Assembly (NCBI GenBank): GCA_035438985.1
Contig: DAORJK010000001.1
Span: 535,332-599,331 of the forward strand
Reading direction: 5' to 3'
DNA from: UBA4408 sp002389785
Lineage (GTDB): Bacteria > Bacteroidota > Bacteroidia > UBA4408
Length of the DNA stretch: 64,000 nt
The notes below the pieces were generated by a model, which saw only the letters and a list, made by a program, of their open reading frames with translations, searched no databases and was not told where the DNA came from. A program made the translations under genes and the position numbers. This document shows, in pieces, positions 54,946 through 63,946 of this stretch (its first letter is position 1; the number at the start of each line of letters is the position of its first letter).

Positions 54946-55935
54946 TTACTTAAAATTTTCTTTAAACCAGTCAAACGTAATTTTCAAGCCTTCCTTGCAA
55001 CTTATCGCAGGATGGTAATTAAGCATCTTTTGTGCTTTACTAATATCGGCCAAAGAATTCTTTACATCCCCAGCCCGGTCTTCACGGTGCATTGCATCAA
55101 TTGTTGATCCTGCAATAGATTTTAAAATCTGGTAAAGTTCATTGATCGAAACACGCTCTCCTACTGCAATATTAAATACCTCCGTGCTTATTTCTTCGTT
55201 ATTCGAAAACATTGCTTTTACGTTCGCTTGAACAGCATTCTCAACAAAAGTGAAATCTCGAGTTTGTTCACCATCGCCGTTAATTAACGGAGCTTTGCCT
55301 TTAACAAGGGCATCCATAAATAAAGGAATGGCAGCAGCATACGCTCCCTTAGGATTTTGCCTTGGTCCAAAAATATTAAAGTAACGCAATCCCACAATTT
55401 GCATTGAATAAGTTTTTGCAAAAATGTCTGCATATTGCTCGTTCACTAATTTGCTTACTGCGTATGGCGATAAGGGTTTTCCTATCGTGTGTTCAATTTT
55501 AGGAAGTGCTTGACTATCACCATACACCGACGAAGAACTTGCATACACCAAGCGTGTTACCTTAGCATCTCGGGCTGCTATTAAAATATTTAAAAAGCCA
55601 TTTACATTCGCATTGTTGGTCGCAATTGGATTTTCAATTGAGCGTGGTACCGAGCCTAATGCCGCCTGATGAAATACGTAATCAATTCCTATCATGGCCT
55701 TGTTGCAATCATCTATATGGCAGATATCACCTTGTTGAAACTCAAAATTCGGATGCGTTTTAAATGCAGCTATATTTTGTTCAAATCCGGTTGCAAGATT
55801 ATCGAGCACGCGTATTTTACCTGCGTTATACTTTATTAAATATTCCACGATATTGGATCCAATAAACCCTGCTCCTCCCGTTACTAAGAACGAATACTTC
55901 GATAAATCAATGGAATGAAATGGTGTTTGATACAT
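54946..55935 (-). CDS. NAD-dependent sugar epimerase, WbpP/TviC-like UDP-GlcNAc 4-epimerase
   Basis: 329-residue extended short-chain dehydrogenase. NAD motif GGAGFIGSN, catalytic ASSSSVYG and YAVSK, and LRYFNIFGPRQNPKGAYAAAIPLF. HQAALGSVPRS and the insertion LATGFEQN resemble WbpP/TviC, which interconvert UDP-GlcNAc or UDP-GlcNAcA with the galacto form. Exact substrate is inferred only from similarity of these segments. Between rfbB (49 bp) and the CpsB-type phosphatase gene (29 bp). Confidence 0.85.
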   Translation of the reverse strand: MYQTPFHSIDLSKYSFLVTGGAGFIGSNIVEYLIKYNAGKIRVLDNLATGFEQNIAAFKTHPNFEFQQGDICHIDDCNKAMIGIDYVFHQAALGSVPRSIENPIATNNANVNGFLNILIAARDAKVTRLVYASSSSVYGDSQALPKIEHTIGKPLSPYAVSKLVNEQYADIFAKTYSMQIVGLRYFNIFGPRQNPKGAYAAAIPLFMDALVKGKAPLINGDGEQTRDFTFVENAVQANVKAMFSNNEEISTEVFNIAVGERVSINELYQILKSIAGSTIDAMHREDRAGDVKNSLADISKAQKMLNYHPAISCKEGLKITFDWFKENFK

Positions 55936-55984
55936 AACTTATTTACTAAATGAAAAGTGTAAGTGTTTCTAACTTGTCAAAATA

Positions 55985-57052
55985 TTACCGTTTTACATAC
56001 TGCTTTTCATAAAACTTTTGATATTCTCCGGAAGTTACATTGTTTAACCAATTTTCATTTGCCAAGTACCAGTCAACCGTTTTTTCGAGCCCTTCCTCAA
56101 ATTGCAATGAAGGAGTCCAACCTAATTCACGTTGTAGTTTCGATGAATCAATTGCATAGCGTAAATCATGACCTGCTCGATCTTTTACATACGTGATTAA
56201 TTTTGCTGAAGTACCTTCCTCTCGCTTTAATTTCTTATCCATGATGCGACAGAGCAGCTGTATTAAATCAATGTTCGTCCATTCATTATGTCCACCAATA
56301 TTGTAAGTATCTCCAACTTTTCCTTGGTGAAAAATTACATCAATTGCACGTGCATGATCTTCTACAAAAAGCCAATCTCTAACATTTTCACCTTTTCCGT
56401 ATATAGGGATTGGTCGGTTATTTTTAATATTATTAATACTCAATGGAATCAACTTTTCGGGAAAGTGAAACGACCCATAATTGTTTGAACAATTGCTAAT
56501 TACTACCGGAAGTTGATAAGTATCATGATACGCTCTTACAAAATGATCACTACTCGCTTTACTCGCTGAATAAGGGCTATGCGGATCATACGAAGTTTGT
56601 TCTGTAAAAAGTCCGTTTTCGTTTAGACTACCGTACACCTCATCGGTACTAACATGATAAAACAAGTTTTTGTGATTATTTTCCGGAGCTTTTTTCCAGT
56701 GCGATTTTGCAGCATTTAGTAGATTCACAGTACCTACTACATTGGTTAAAACAAATTCCAAAGGATTGCTAATACTTCTATCGACATGACTTTCGGCTGC
56801 TAAATGTATGACACTATCCACTTGCTGTTCGGTAAACAATTGATGTACAAATTCAGCATCTACAATATCACCCTTAACGAAAGTATAGTTTTGCTTGTTC
56901 TCGATGTCTTTCAGATTTTCTAAATTTCCGGCATAGGTAAGCTTGTCAAGATTCACAATATGGTAATCCGGATATTTGTTTACGAATAAACGAACCACGT
57001 GCGAACCAATAAATCCGGCACCGCCGGTTATCAATATTTTTCTTTTAGTCAT
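55985..57052 (-). CDS. rfbB: dTDP-glucose 4,6-dehydratase
   Basis: 355 residues. NAD motif GGAGFIGSH, LDKLTYAGNLENL, HLAAESHVDRSI, catalytic STDEVYGSL and YSASKASSDH, and NNYGSFHFPEKLIPL are all characteristic of RfbB/RmlB. Makes dTDP-4-keto-6-deoxyglucose, the entry point to rhamnose and other deoxysugars. rfbA, rfbC and rfbD are not adjacent, so the product may feed a different deoxysugar, or those genes are elsewhere. Fifteen bp after galE. Confidence 0.95.
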   Translation of the reverse strand: MTKRKILITGGAGFIGSHVVRLFVNKYPDYHIVNLDKLTYAGNLENLKDIENKQNYTFVKGDIVDAEFVHQLFTEQQVDSVIHLAAESHVDRSISNPLEFVLTNVVGTVNLLNAAKSHWKKAPENNHKNLFYHVSTDEVYGSLNENGLFTEQTSYDPHSPYSASKASSDHFVRAYHDTYQLPVVISNCSNNYGSFHFPEKLIPLSINNIKNNRPIPIYGKGENVRDWLFVEDHARAIDVIFHQGKVGDTYNIGGHNEWTNIDLIQLLCRIMDKKLKREEGTSAKLITYVKDRAGHDLRYAIDSSKLQRELGWTPSLQFEEGLEKTVDWYLANENWLNNVTSGEYQKFYEKQYVKR

Positions 57053-57067
57053 GAATGTATTAGTTGG

Positions 57068-58105
57068 TTAAACATCTAATTTTTGAGTTGCCAATTTCTT
57101 TTCCCAATTCCAAGAGGATGCAATCATTTGCTCCAAATTTCTTTCAGCCTTCCACCCTAATTCAATGTTTGAAAAGCGCGTATCAGCATACATTGATTCG
57201 ATATCACCGGGACGTCGATCAACAATTTTATAGGATAAGGATAGTCCGGAAACTTTTTCAAACATGTGCACTAACTCCAACACTGAATAACCTTTTCCTG
57301 TTCCGATGTTAAAGGTTTCAAAATTGGATTTAGTTTCATTCTTAAGCAAACGTTCTATCGAGATAACATGTGCTTTCGCCAAATCAACAACATGGATATA
57401 ATCTCGAATGCATGTACCATCTTTTGTTTGATAATCATTCCCATAAATTTCAACCATTTTTTTTCGTTTTCCAATGGCTGTTTGAGTAATAATTGGGACA
57501 AGGTTGTTGGGCATACCCAATGGAAACTCTCCAATTAATGCTGATTCGTGTGCTCCGGCCGGATTAAAATAACGCAAACTTATGGCTTTAAATTTTTGCT
57601 GTTCAACTACATCACGGATAATTACTTCGCTCATAATCTTGGTGCTTCCATAAGGAGAGGTAGCTTCTTTAATCGGAGCCTGCTCAGTTACCGGTAAGGA
57701 GTCAGGATTACCGTATACAGTGCAAGAAGATGAAAACACAAATCCCTTCAAATCGAGGTTATACTGAGCTATTCCTTGTAAAATATTCAGCAATGAAATA
57801 AGGTTGTTGTGGTAGTATTTAAGAGGTTGAAGTACTGATTCACCAACTGCTTTGAGTGCAGCAAAGTGTATTATTGCATGAATGGTTCGGTGGCGATTAA
57901 AAAAATCAGCAAGTGCTGCGAAATTACACAAATCAACCTGTTCAAATTCGGGGCGAGTTCCGGTAATTTTTTCAATACCGTCAAGAGCTGCAATACTCGA
58001 ATTATTTAAATTGTCGAGTATCACCACTTCATGTCCTTTTTGTATCAACTCTACAACCGTATGCGAACCAATGTATCCTGTACCACCCGTGACTAAAATT
58101 TTCAT
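57068..58105 (-). CDS. galE: UDP-glucose 4-epimerase
   Basis: Start set at MKILVTGGTGYIGSH (58105); in-frame ATGs further upstream only add MRAIFYMHL-type residues before the NAD-binding strand. 345 residues. Motifs: GGTGYIGSHTVVELIQKGH, HFAALKAVGES, SSSCTVYG, YGSTK (catalytic Tyr/Lys), LRYFNPAGAHESALIGE, RDYIHVVDLA and the C-terminal RRPGDIESMYAD. Interconverts UDP-Glc and UDP-Gal. Second gene in the minus-strand cluster. Confidence 0.96.
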   Translation of the reverse strand: MKILVTGGTGYIGSHTVVELIQKGHEVVILDNLNNSSIAALDGIEKITGTRPEFEQVDLCNFAALADFFNRHRTIHAIIHFAALKAVGESVLQPLKYYHNNLISLLNILQGIAQYNLDLKGFVFSSSCTVYGNPDSLPVTEQAPIKEATSPYGSTKIMSEVIIRDVVEQQKFKAISLRYFNPAGAHESALIGEFPLGMPNNLVPIITQTAIGKRKKMVEIYGNDYQTKDGTCIRDYIHVVDLAKAHVISIERLLKNETKSNFETFNIGTGKGYSVLELVHMFEKVSGLSLSYKIVDRRPGDIESMYADTRFSNIELGWKAERNLEQMIASSWNWEKKLATQKLDV

Positions 58106-58204
58106 CAAATGCATGTAAAAAATTGCCCGCAAATATAGTCATTTGAAGCATGCACCTATAAGCGGAATGATTGATTTCGCCGAAAATTATTGGAACTTTA
58201 ACAG

Positions 58205-59446
58205 TTAGGATCGCATCGCCTCAACAGGGTCGAGCCTCGAAGCAGTATAAGAAGGAATAAATCCCGAAACTACGCCTATTATGGCTGAAATTGTTATTCC
58301 AAGAAGAATATTTGAATTGCTAAGTACGATGGATAAATCGGAATAATTATTTACGATTAAAGTCCCTGTAAAAATAAGCAAAAGTCCAATGCCTCCGCCA
58401 ATTATACAAAGCACAATAGCTTCTATTAAAAACTGAATTAAAATAAAGTAGTTCTTTGCACCAAGTGCTTTTTGTATACCTATTTGATTGGTTCGTTCTT
58501 TCACCGATACAAACATAATATTTGCAATGCCGAATCCTCCAACCAATATTGAAAATCCTCCAATTATCCAGCCGGCAAGTCCAATTACTGCAAATACCGA
58601 ATCAAATCCTGAACTGATTAAACTTATTTCGTTCAAAGCAAAATCATCATCCGCAAGCGGCTTTAATTTGCGAATGGCGCGCATTATTCCGGTCAACTCG
58701 AATTTTAGTTCATCCACTTCAATTCCAGGTTTCGCTTTTACCATAATGGTAGGATCAATGCGTTCGCTTCTCAAATCAACAAAATTGCGCAAGTAAGCAA
58801 TGGGTAATAAAACAGTATTGTCGTTCGAATTTCCCATCATGCTGCTTCCCTCCTTCTCAAATACGCCAATTACCGTTGCATTGCGGTTGAATAATTTGAT
58901 CTGTTTTCCTATCGCTTCTCCTCCTCCAAATAAACTTTCAGCGATGGTTGAGCCGATTATTGCATAAGGTTTTCCACTTTCAGATTCAGCGTCTGTAAAA
59001 TAACGCCCCGCTTGCAATTCAAAATTCTTAACTTTATAATAATTGTGTGAAACACCACTTACCTCTACATTTTCGACGCTATTTGTCTTGTGTTTTACCG
59101 TTTTATTTACATCAACCATAAAACAAACCGACTCAGCCATCGCACTACGGTGCTCTATTTCCTTTACTTCATCGACCTTTGGAGTAGGTCGGTTCATGTA
59201 TTTCCACCAAGGGTATTCGTCGCCAAAAGACCATGGCCACTTTTGCACAAACACCACATTGCTTCCAAGCGATGCAACACTGCTGCGAATATTGCTTTCT
59301 AGTGAGTCGACTACTGTAAATACCGAAATAATTGCAAAAATCCCAATGGTAATGCCCAACAACGAAAGTAAGGTGCGTAACTTATTACTTATCAAGGCAT
59401 GGTATGCAAAGCGAAAACTTTCTAAAAAAATTTTTTGCCAAATCAT
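58205..59446 (-). CDS. MacB/FtsX-type ABC transporter permease
   Basis: 413 residues: N-terminal transmembrane helix (LRTLLSLLGITIGIFAIISVF), a periplasmic MacB-core domain (about 45-270, SVASLGSNVVFVQKWP, AIIGSTIAESLFG), and three C-terminal helices of the FtsX domain (about 285-410, IGGFSILVGGFGIANIMFVSVKERTNQIGIQKALGA, the EAIVLCIIGGGIGLL helix). MacB-like permeases act mechanically in efflux or lipoprotein transport. No ATPase gene is adjacent, so the partner must lie elsewhere. Located 99 bp upstream of galE and probably first in that cluster, though the gap is wide enough for a separate promoter. Confidence 0.9.
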   Translation of the reverse strand: MIWQKIFLESFRFAYHALISNKLRTLLSLLGITIGIFAIISVFTVVDSLESNIRSSVASLGSNVVFVQKWPWSFGDEYPWWKYMNRPTPKVDEVKEIEHRSAMAESVCFMVDVNKTVKHKTNSVENVEVSGVSHNYYKVKNFELQAGRYFTDAESESGKPYAIIGSTIAESLFGGGEAIGKQIKLFNRNATVIGVFEKEGSSMMGNSNDNTVLLPIAYLRNFVDLRSERIDPTIMVKAKPGIEVDELKFELTGIMRAIRKLKPLADDDFALNEISLISSGFDSVFAVIGLAGWIIGGFSILVGGFGIANIMFVSVKERTNQIGIQKALGAKNYFILIQFLIEAIVLCIIGGGIGLLLIFTGTLIVNNYSDLSIVLSNSNILLGITISAIIGVVSGFIPSYTASRLDPVEAMRS

Positions 59447-59952
59447 CTCAAATAGGAAGGTAGGAATAGTCCACTTACTTTATTTAACAAAGGCCTGTCC
59501 TACAAGCATCAAAGTTAGTAAAAATAGTATCCGGCGAAATGAATATACCAACTGGTTCATTTGTAGCAAATGTAATTAATTACCTAAAGCCGTTAGCAGC
59601 AATTCGATGAAATAATCTTATTCGTTTTAAGTCGGGATTTATTTTGCTTAATTTCCTACTTTAATTAAAAGTGTCTCAGCTTGCATCAATTCACAGTTTT
59701 TTACTTTTTTAGGGCTGGTTTAGTAGAGCAAGTTAAATGAAACCTTAGTTGATGAAGTTTTCGGTAAATTTATTTTATAGAGTTTCAATTAAATTAGAGG
59801 AACAACCTTTAGGTGTTTAATTTAAGTCGCATCTCTTAACTTGAATGAGCTTGCTTAATTGCTTGATGTCTGTAGACGATAATAGGCGAACTTGGTAAAT
59901 AAGTGATTTAAGTTTAAATCAAATTGTATTTTCGCAAACTAAATTTATACAA
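59447..59952. other. 506-base intergenic region with no recognised gene
   Basis: Separates the divergent permease and dipeptidase genes. Very AT-rich; a plus-strand open frame reaching in from the permease gene (to 59579) looks like an antisense shadow. A TATTTTCG sequence near 59928, one base off the -7 consensus, may serve the dipeptidase gene. No hairpin, tRNA or repeat was seen. Confidence 0.5.
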
Positions 59953-61326
59953 ATGGAAAACATTCGTAACTATATTGAAGCCCATAAAGAGCGCTTCTTA
60001 ACCGAATTAATTGAATTGTTGCGCATACCTTCGGTAAGTGCCGATCCTAAATATGCAGCCGATGTATTGCGAACAGCCGAGGCTGTTAAAAATAGTTTAA
60101 TTGCAGCTGGAGCTTCGAACGCGGAAGTGTGTGCTACCGCCGGAAATCCAATTGTTTATGCCGAAAAATTGGTGCACCCCGACTTACCAACTGTCTTAGT
60201 ATACGGACATTATGATGTACAGCCTCCTGATCCGCTTGAATTGTGGAATTCTCCACCATTTGAGCCCGTTATAAAAGACAATAAAATTTATGCCCGTGGA
60301 GCTTGTGACGATAAAGGACAATTCTTTATGCATGTAAAAGCCTTAGAATTAATGTTGGCGGATGGTGATTTACCTTGCAATATTAAATTTATGATCGAAG
60401 GTGAAGAAGAAGTTGGCTCCACTAATTTGGGTCCCTTCCTTTCTGCTAACAAAGAAAAACTAAAAGCGGATGTTGTATTAGTTTCCGATACAGGAATTCT
60501 AGGAAATGACACGCCAAGTATTTGTGTTGGTTTACGAGGATTAAGCTACAATGAAGTAGAAGTTACAGGACCCGGAAGAGATTTACATTCAGGCTTGTAT
60601 GGTGGAGCAGTTGCTAATCCAATAAATATATTGTGTGATATGATATCATCGCTTATTGATAAAAACGGGCATATTACAATTCCTGGTTTTTACGATGATG
60701 TGGAAGAATTGACCAAGGAAGAACGCGATGAAATGGCCAAGGCTCCCTTTGATGTTGAAACCTTTAAAAAATCAATAAACTTAAGCGATATCAAAGGCGA
60801 AGCAGGTTACACAACTCCTGAACGAACTTCTATACGACCCACCTTGGATGTGAATGGAATTTGGGGAGGCTATATTGGCGAAGGAGCTAAAACAGTGATT
60901 GCTTCAAAAGCTTATGCAAAAATATCAATGCGTTTGGTTCCTCATCAAAGCAATGAAAAAATCACTGCTCTTTTTCAAAAACACTTCGAAGCTATTGCCC
61001 CTTCATCTGTAAAAGTTAAAGTAACACCTCACCATGGTGGTGAACCCGTAGTTACACCAACTAATAGCATTGCATACAAAGCAGCGAGCAAAGCCATGGA
61101 AATCAGTTTTGGTAAAAAACCTATTCCTGTGCGCAGTGGGGGTAGTATTCCAATTGTGGCACTTTTTGAATCAATTTTGGGTTTAAAAACAGTGTTGCTT
61201 GGATTTGGACTTGACAGTGATGCAATTCATTCGCCCAATGAGCATTATGGTTTGTTTAACTACTATAAAGGAATAGAAACTATTCCTCTGTTTCACAAAT
61301 ATTTTGCAGAATACAGCAAATCGTAA
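59953..61326 (+). CDS. M20-family dipeptidase
   Basis: 457 residues. Zinc ligands and catalytic residues of M20 are all present: VYGHYDVQPPD (His, Asp), GACDDKGQ (bridging Asp), EGEEEVGS (catalytic Glu-Glu), VSDTGI (Asp) and the late DAIHSPNEHYG (His). The lid/dimerisation domain lies about 205-335. Acts on dipeptides or related amides in the cytosol; no signal peptide. Substrate not predictable. Stands alone between the intergenic region and acpP. Confidence 0.94.
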   Translation: MENIRNYIEAHKERFLTELIELLRIPSVSADPKYAADVLRTAEAVKNSLIAAGASNAEVCATAGNPIVYAEKLVHPDLPTVLVYGHYDVQPPDPLELWNSPPFEPVIKDNKIYARGACDDKGQFFMHVKALELMLADGDLPCNIKFMIEGEEEVGSTNLGPFLSANKEKLKADVVLVSDTGILGNDTPSICVGLRGLSYNEVEVTGPGRDLHSGLYGGAVANPINILCDMISSLIDKNGHITIPGFYDDVEELTKEERDEMAKAPFDVETFKKSINLSDIKGEAGYTTPERTSIRPTLDVNGIWGGYIGEGAKTVIASKAYAKISMRLVPHQSNEKITALFQKHFEAIAPSSVKVKVTPHHGGEPVVTPTNSIAYKAASKAMEISFGKKPIPVRSGGSIPIVALFESILGLKTVLLGFGLDSDAIHSPNEHYGLFNYYKGIETIPLFHKYFAEYSKS

Positions 61327-61449
61327 GCCTAATTAGTGTATCCATTTAATAACTAAATCCATTTTAAGATTAATTTACCCTAACTAGTTATTGCAAGTCA
61401 ACTAGTTTTTGGTAGCGAAAACTTTAGAGAAAGGAGCGAGAATAAATAA

Positions 61450-61481
61450 TTTGATTTTATTTCAATTAATTTATTTCTTTG
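61450..61481 (+). promoter_or_regulatory. Candidate promoter of acpP-fabF-rnc
   Basis: TTTG at 61450-61453, 20-base spacer, TTTCTTTG at 61474-61481 (one mismatch to TAnnTTTG), 32 bases before the ATG at 61514. Confidence 0.5.
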
Positions 61482-61513
61482 CACATTAATTTTATAAACC
61501 AAATTCAATAAAA

Positions 61514-61750
61514 ATGTCAGACATTACATCAAGAGTAAAAGCAATTATCGTTGATAAATTAGGCGTAGACGAAAAAGAAGTAACCGCCGAAGCAAGTTTT
61601 ACCAATGATTTGGGTGCCGATTCACTCGACACCGTTGAGTTAATTATGGAGTTTGAAAAAGAATTTAATATTGCCATTCCGGATGATCAGGCAGAAAATA
61701 TTGGAACTGTTGGTCAAGCTATTGCTTACATTGAATCAAACATTAAGTAA
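61514..61750 (+). CDS. acpP: Acyl carrier protein
   Basis: 78-residue acidic four-helix protein with the phosphopantetheine attachment site at Ser37 in LGADSLDTVEL. It carries growing acyl chains in type II fatty-acid synthesis. Six bases before fabF; the acpP-fabF-rnc order is conserved in many bacteria. High expression is expected, consistent with the recognisable promoter. Confidence 0.98.
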   Translation: MSDITSRVKAIIVDKLGVDEKEVTAEASFTNDLGADSLDTVELIMEFEKEFNIAIPDDQAENIGTVGQAIAYIESNIK

Positions 61751-61756
61751 AAATCT

Positions 61757-63010
61757 ATGCAATTAAAACGGGTAGTAGTTACAGGATTGGGGGCATTGAC
61801 TCCTATTGGTAATACCATTCCCGAATATTGGGAAAATTTAATTAATGGTGTCAGCGGTGCTGACACCATTACTCGTTTTGATGCAAGTAAGTTTAAAACC
61901 CGTTTTGCTTGTGAAGTGAAAGGGTTTGACCCGAATAATTTTTTTGACAGAAAAGAAGGTCGCAAATTGGATGCTTATGCTCAATATGCATTGGTTGCTG
62001 CTGATGAAGCCTTTAAAGATTCGGGAATTGATTTAACCAAAATTAATTTAGATAGGGCCGGTGTAATTTGGGGAAGCGGTATTGGAGGTTTAGATACCTT
62101 TTTAACTGAAGCAACCGGATTTGCATTAGGTGATGGAACACCTCGTTTTAATCCTTTCTTTATTCCTAAAATGATTGCCGACATTGCTTCCGGGCATATC
62201 TCTATCAAATACGGAATTAGAGGTCCTAATTTTACAACTGTTTCGGCCTGTGCTTCCAGCACCAATGCTTTAATTGATTCGTTTAACTACATTCGATTAG
62301 GCAAAGCCGACATACTTTTTACAGGAGGTTCAGAAGCCGCTGTTAATCAGGCCGGTATGGGTGGATTTAATGCCATGCATGCCATGAGTGAGCGAAATGA
62401 TTCCCCTAAAACTGCCTCGCGTCCTTTTGATTTAGATCGTGATGGTTTTGTATTAGGTGAAGGTGCAGGTGCTTTAATTCTAGAAGAACTAGAACATGCT
62501 AAAGTACGCGGAGCGAAAATATATTGCGAAGTAGTAGGTGGAGGAATGAGTGCCGATGCTCACCATATAACAGCCCCTCACCCTGAAGGATTAGGTGCAC
62601 TTAATGTAATGAAAAATGCCTTAAGCGATGCCGAAATGCTTCCTACTGAAATTGATTATATTAATGTTCATGGTACATCCACACCTCTTGGTGATGTAAG
62701 CGAAACCAAGGCCATTACCAGTGTGTTTGGCGAACATGCTTATGCTTTAAATATCAGTTCAACCAAATCAATGACCGGTCACTTATTGGGTGCTGCCGGT
62801 GCCATTGAAGCTATTGCGGCTATTTTAGCTGTAAAAAACGACATCGTTCCCCCTACTATCAATCATTTTACCGACGATCCAGCCTTTGACCCAAGATTAA
62901 ATTTTACGTTTAACAAAGCTCAGAAACGAGTTGTTAGAGCTGCATTAAGCAATACCTTTGGATTTGGTGGTCACAATGCATCGCTGATTGTAAAAAAATA
63001 TAATTCCTGA
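61757..63010 (+). CDS. fabF: 3-oxoacyl-[ACP] synthase II
   Basis: 417 residues. Thiolase-fold condensing enzyme with the Cys-His-His triad of elongating KAS I/II: Cys165 in VSACASSTNAL, His305 in VHGTSTPLGD and His342 in STKSMTGHLLGAAG. N-terminal VVVTGLGALTPIG and C-terminal NTFGFGGHNASL are typical. Elongates acyl-ACP with malonyl-ACP. Between acpP and rnc in a tight operon. Confidence 0.97.
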   Translation: MQLKRVVVTGLGALTPIGNTIPEYWENLINGVSGADTITRFDASKFKTRFACEVKGFDPNNFFDRKEGRKLDAYAQYALVAADEAFKDSGIDLTKINLDRAGVIWGSGIGGLDTFLTEATGFALGDGTPRFNPFFIPKMIADIASGHISIKYGIRGPNFTTVSACASSTNALIDSFNYIRLGKADILFTGGSEAAVNQAGMGGFNAMHAMSERNDSPKTASRPFDLDRDGFVLGEGAGALILEELEHAKVRGAKIYCEVVGGGMSADAHHITAPHPEGLGALNVMKNALSDAEMLPTEIDYINVHGTSTPLGDVSETKAITSVFGEHAYALNISSTKSMTGHLLGAAGAIEAIAAILAVKNDIVPPTINHFTDDPAFDPRLNFTFNKAQKRVVRAALSNTFGFGGHNASLIVKKYNS

Positions 63011-63020
63011 TTTTATTTCA

Positions 63021-63740
63021 TTGAGTTTTCTTTCGAACTGGCGTTTATTAAACAGTAAAGACAAAAAACTGGCTCAATCGCTAAAGAATATTTGCGGGTT
63101 TTATCCTACCAATATTGAATTGTATAAAATGGCATTCCGCCATAGTAGTGTATCAAAGCACATTAAGAGTGGCGTAAGTAATAGCAATGAGCGGCTGGAG
63201 TTTTTAGGCGATGCTGTATTGGGTTCAGTGGTGGCTCATTTTTTATTTATGAAATTTCCCTTTCGAGATGAAGGCTTTTTAACCAAAATGCGCTCGCGTA
63301 TCGTAAGTCGGCAAAACATCAACAAGCTGGCGGTGAAATTAGGCATTGAAAGTTTTATTATAAAGATTAATGATGCAGGTCCTGGGTTTAAATCCATGAA
63401 TGGAGATGCACTGGAAGCCTTTATTGGTGCTATTTACTTGGATAAAGGATACAAGGTCGCACAAAACTTTGTACTAAACCGAATCATTAAAATACATGTG
63501 GATTTAGATCAAGTAGAGAATAACGATTTGGATTTTAAGAGTAAGATGATTGAGTGGAGCCAACGATACAAAAAGCAAATGCAGTTTGAGTTAATTGGTG
63601 AAGAAGGAAAAGGACATGAAAAATTTTACACGGTTAACTTACTAATCAGTGGTGAGATAAACGGCACCGGCAAAGGATTTTCCAAAAAAATTGCCGAACA
63701 AATGGCTGCAGAAGCGGCCTGCGGGAAGTTGGGGATTTGA
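63021..63740 (+). CDS. rnc: Ribonuclease III
   Basis: 239 residues, start TTG, 10 bases after fabF. Signature NERLEFLGDAVLG gives Glu57, Glu60 and Asp64; the second acidic pair is Asp129 and Glu132 in NGDALEAFIGAIY. The C-terminal double-stranded RNA-binding domain (about 165-238) ends KIAEQMAAEAACGKL. Processes rRNA precursors and structured RNAs as a homodimer. The alternative start does not cut into the domain. Confidence 0.95.
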   Translation: MSFLSNWRLLNSKDKKLAQSLKNICGFYPTNIELYKMAFRHSSVSKHIKSGVSNSNERLEFLGDAVLGSVVAHFLFMKFPFRDEGFLTKMRSRIVSRQNINKLAVKLGIESFIIKINDAGPGFKSMNGDALEAFIGAIYLDKGYKVAQNFVLNRIIKIHVDLDQVENNDLDFKSKMIEWSQRYKKQMQFELIGEEGKGHEKFYTVNLLISGEINGTGKGFSKKIAEQMAAEAACGKLGI

Positions 63741-63946
63741 AATTTGATTTTTACTTTATCAAATTCCATTTTTTTCAAAAATTATACAATAAACCTTCTT
63801 ATTAAACACAAGTTTTGGAAACTATTTCTTTCGATTATAGCAAGCATTTTCTTATGAAAGTTTGGTAAAATGAAACAGAAATTCCTGCTGATTGCACTCT
63901 AAAATTTTATTTTCTTTTGAGTTTCGGAATTAACTGAAGCTAGAAG

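Noticed and set aside
59043..59579. 178-codon plus-strand open frame opposite the MacB-like permease gene
   Set aside because: Mostly antisense to a well-supported gene, no recognisable motif, irregular composition rich in Ser/Thr/Cys, and no upstream promoter; treated as a shadow.
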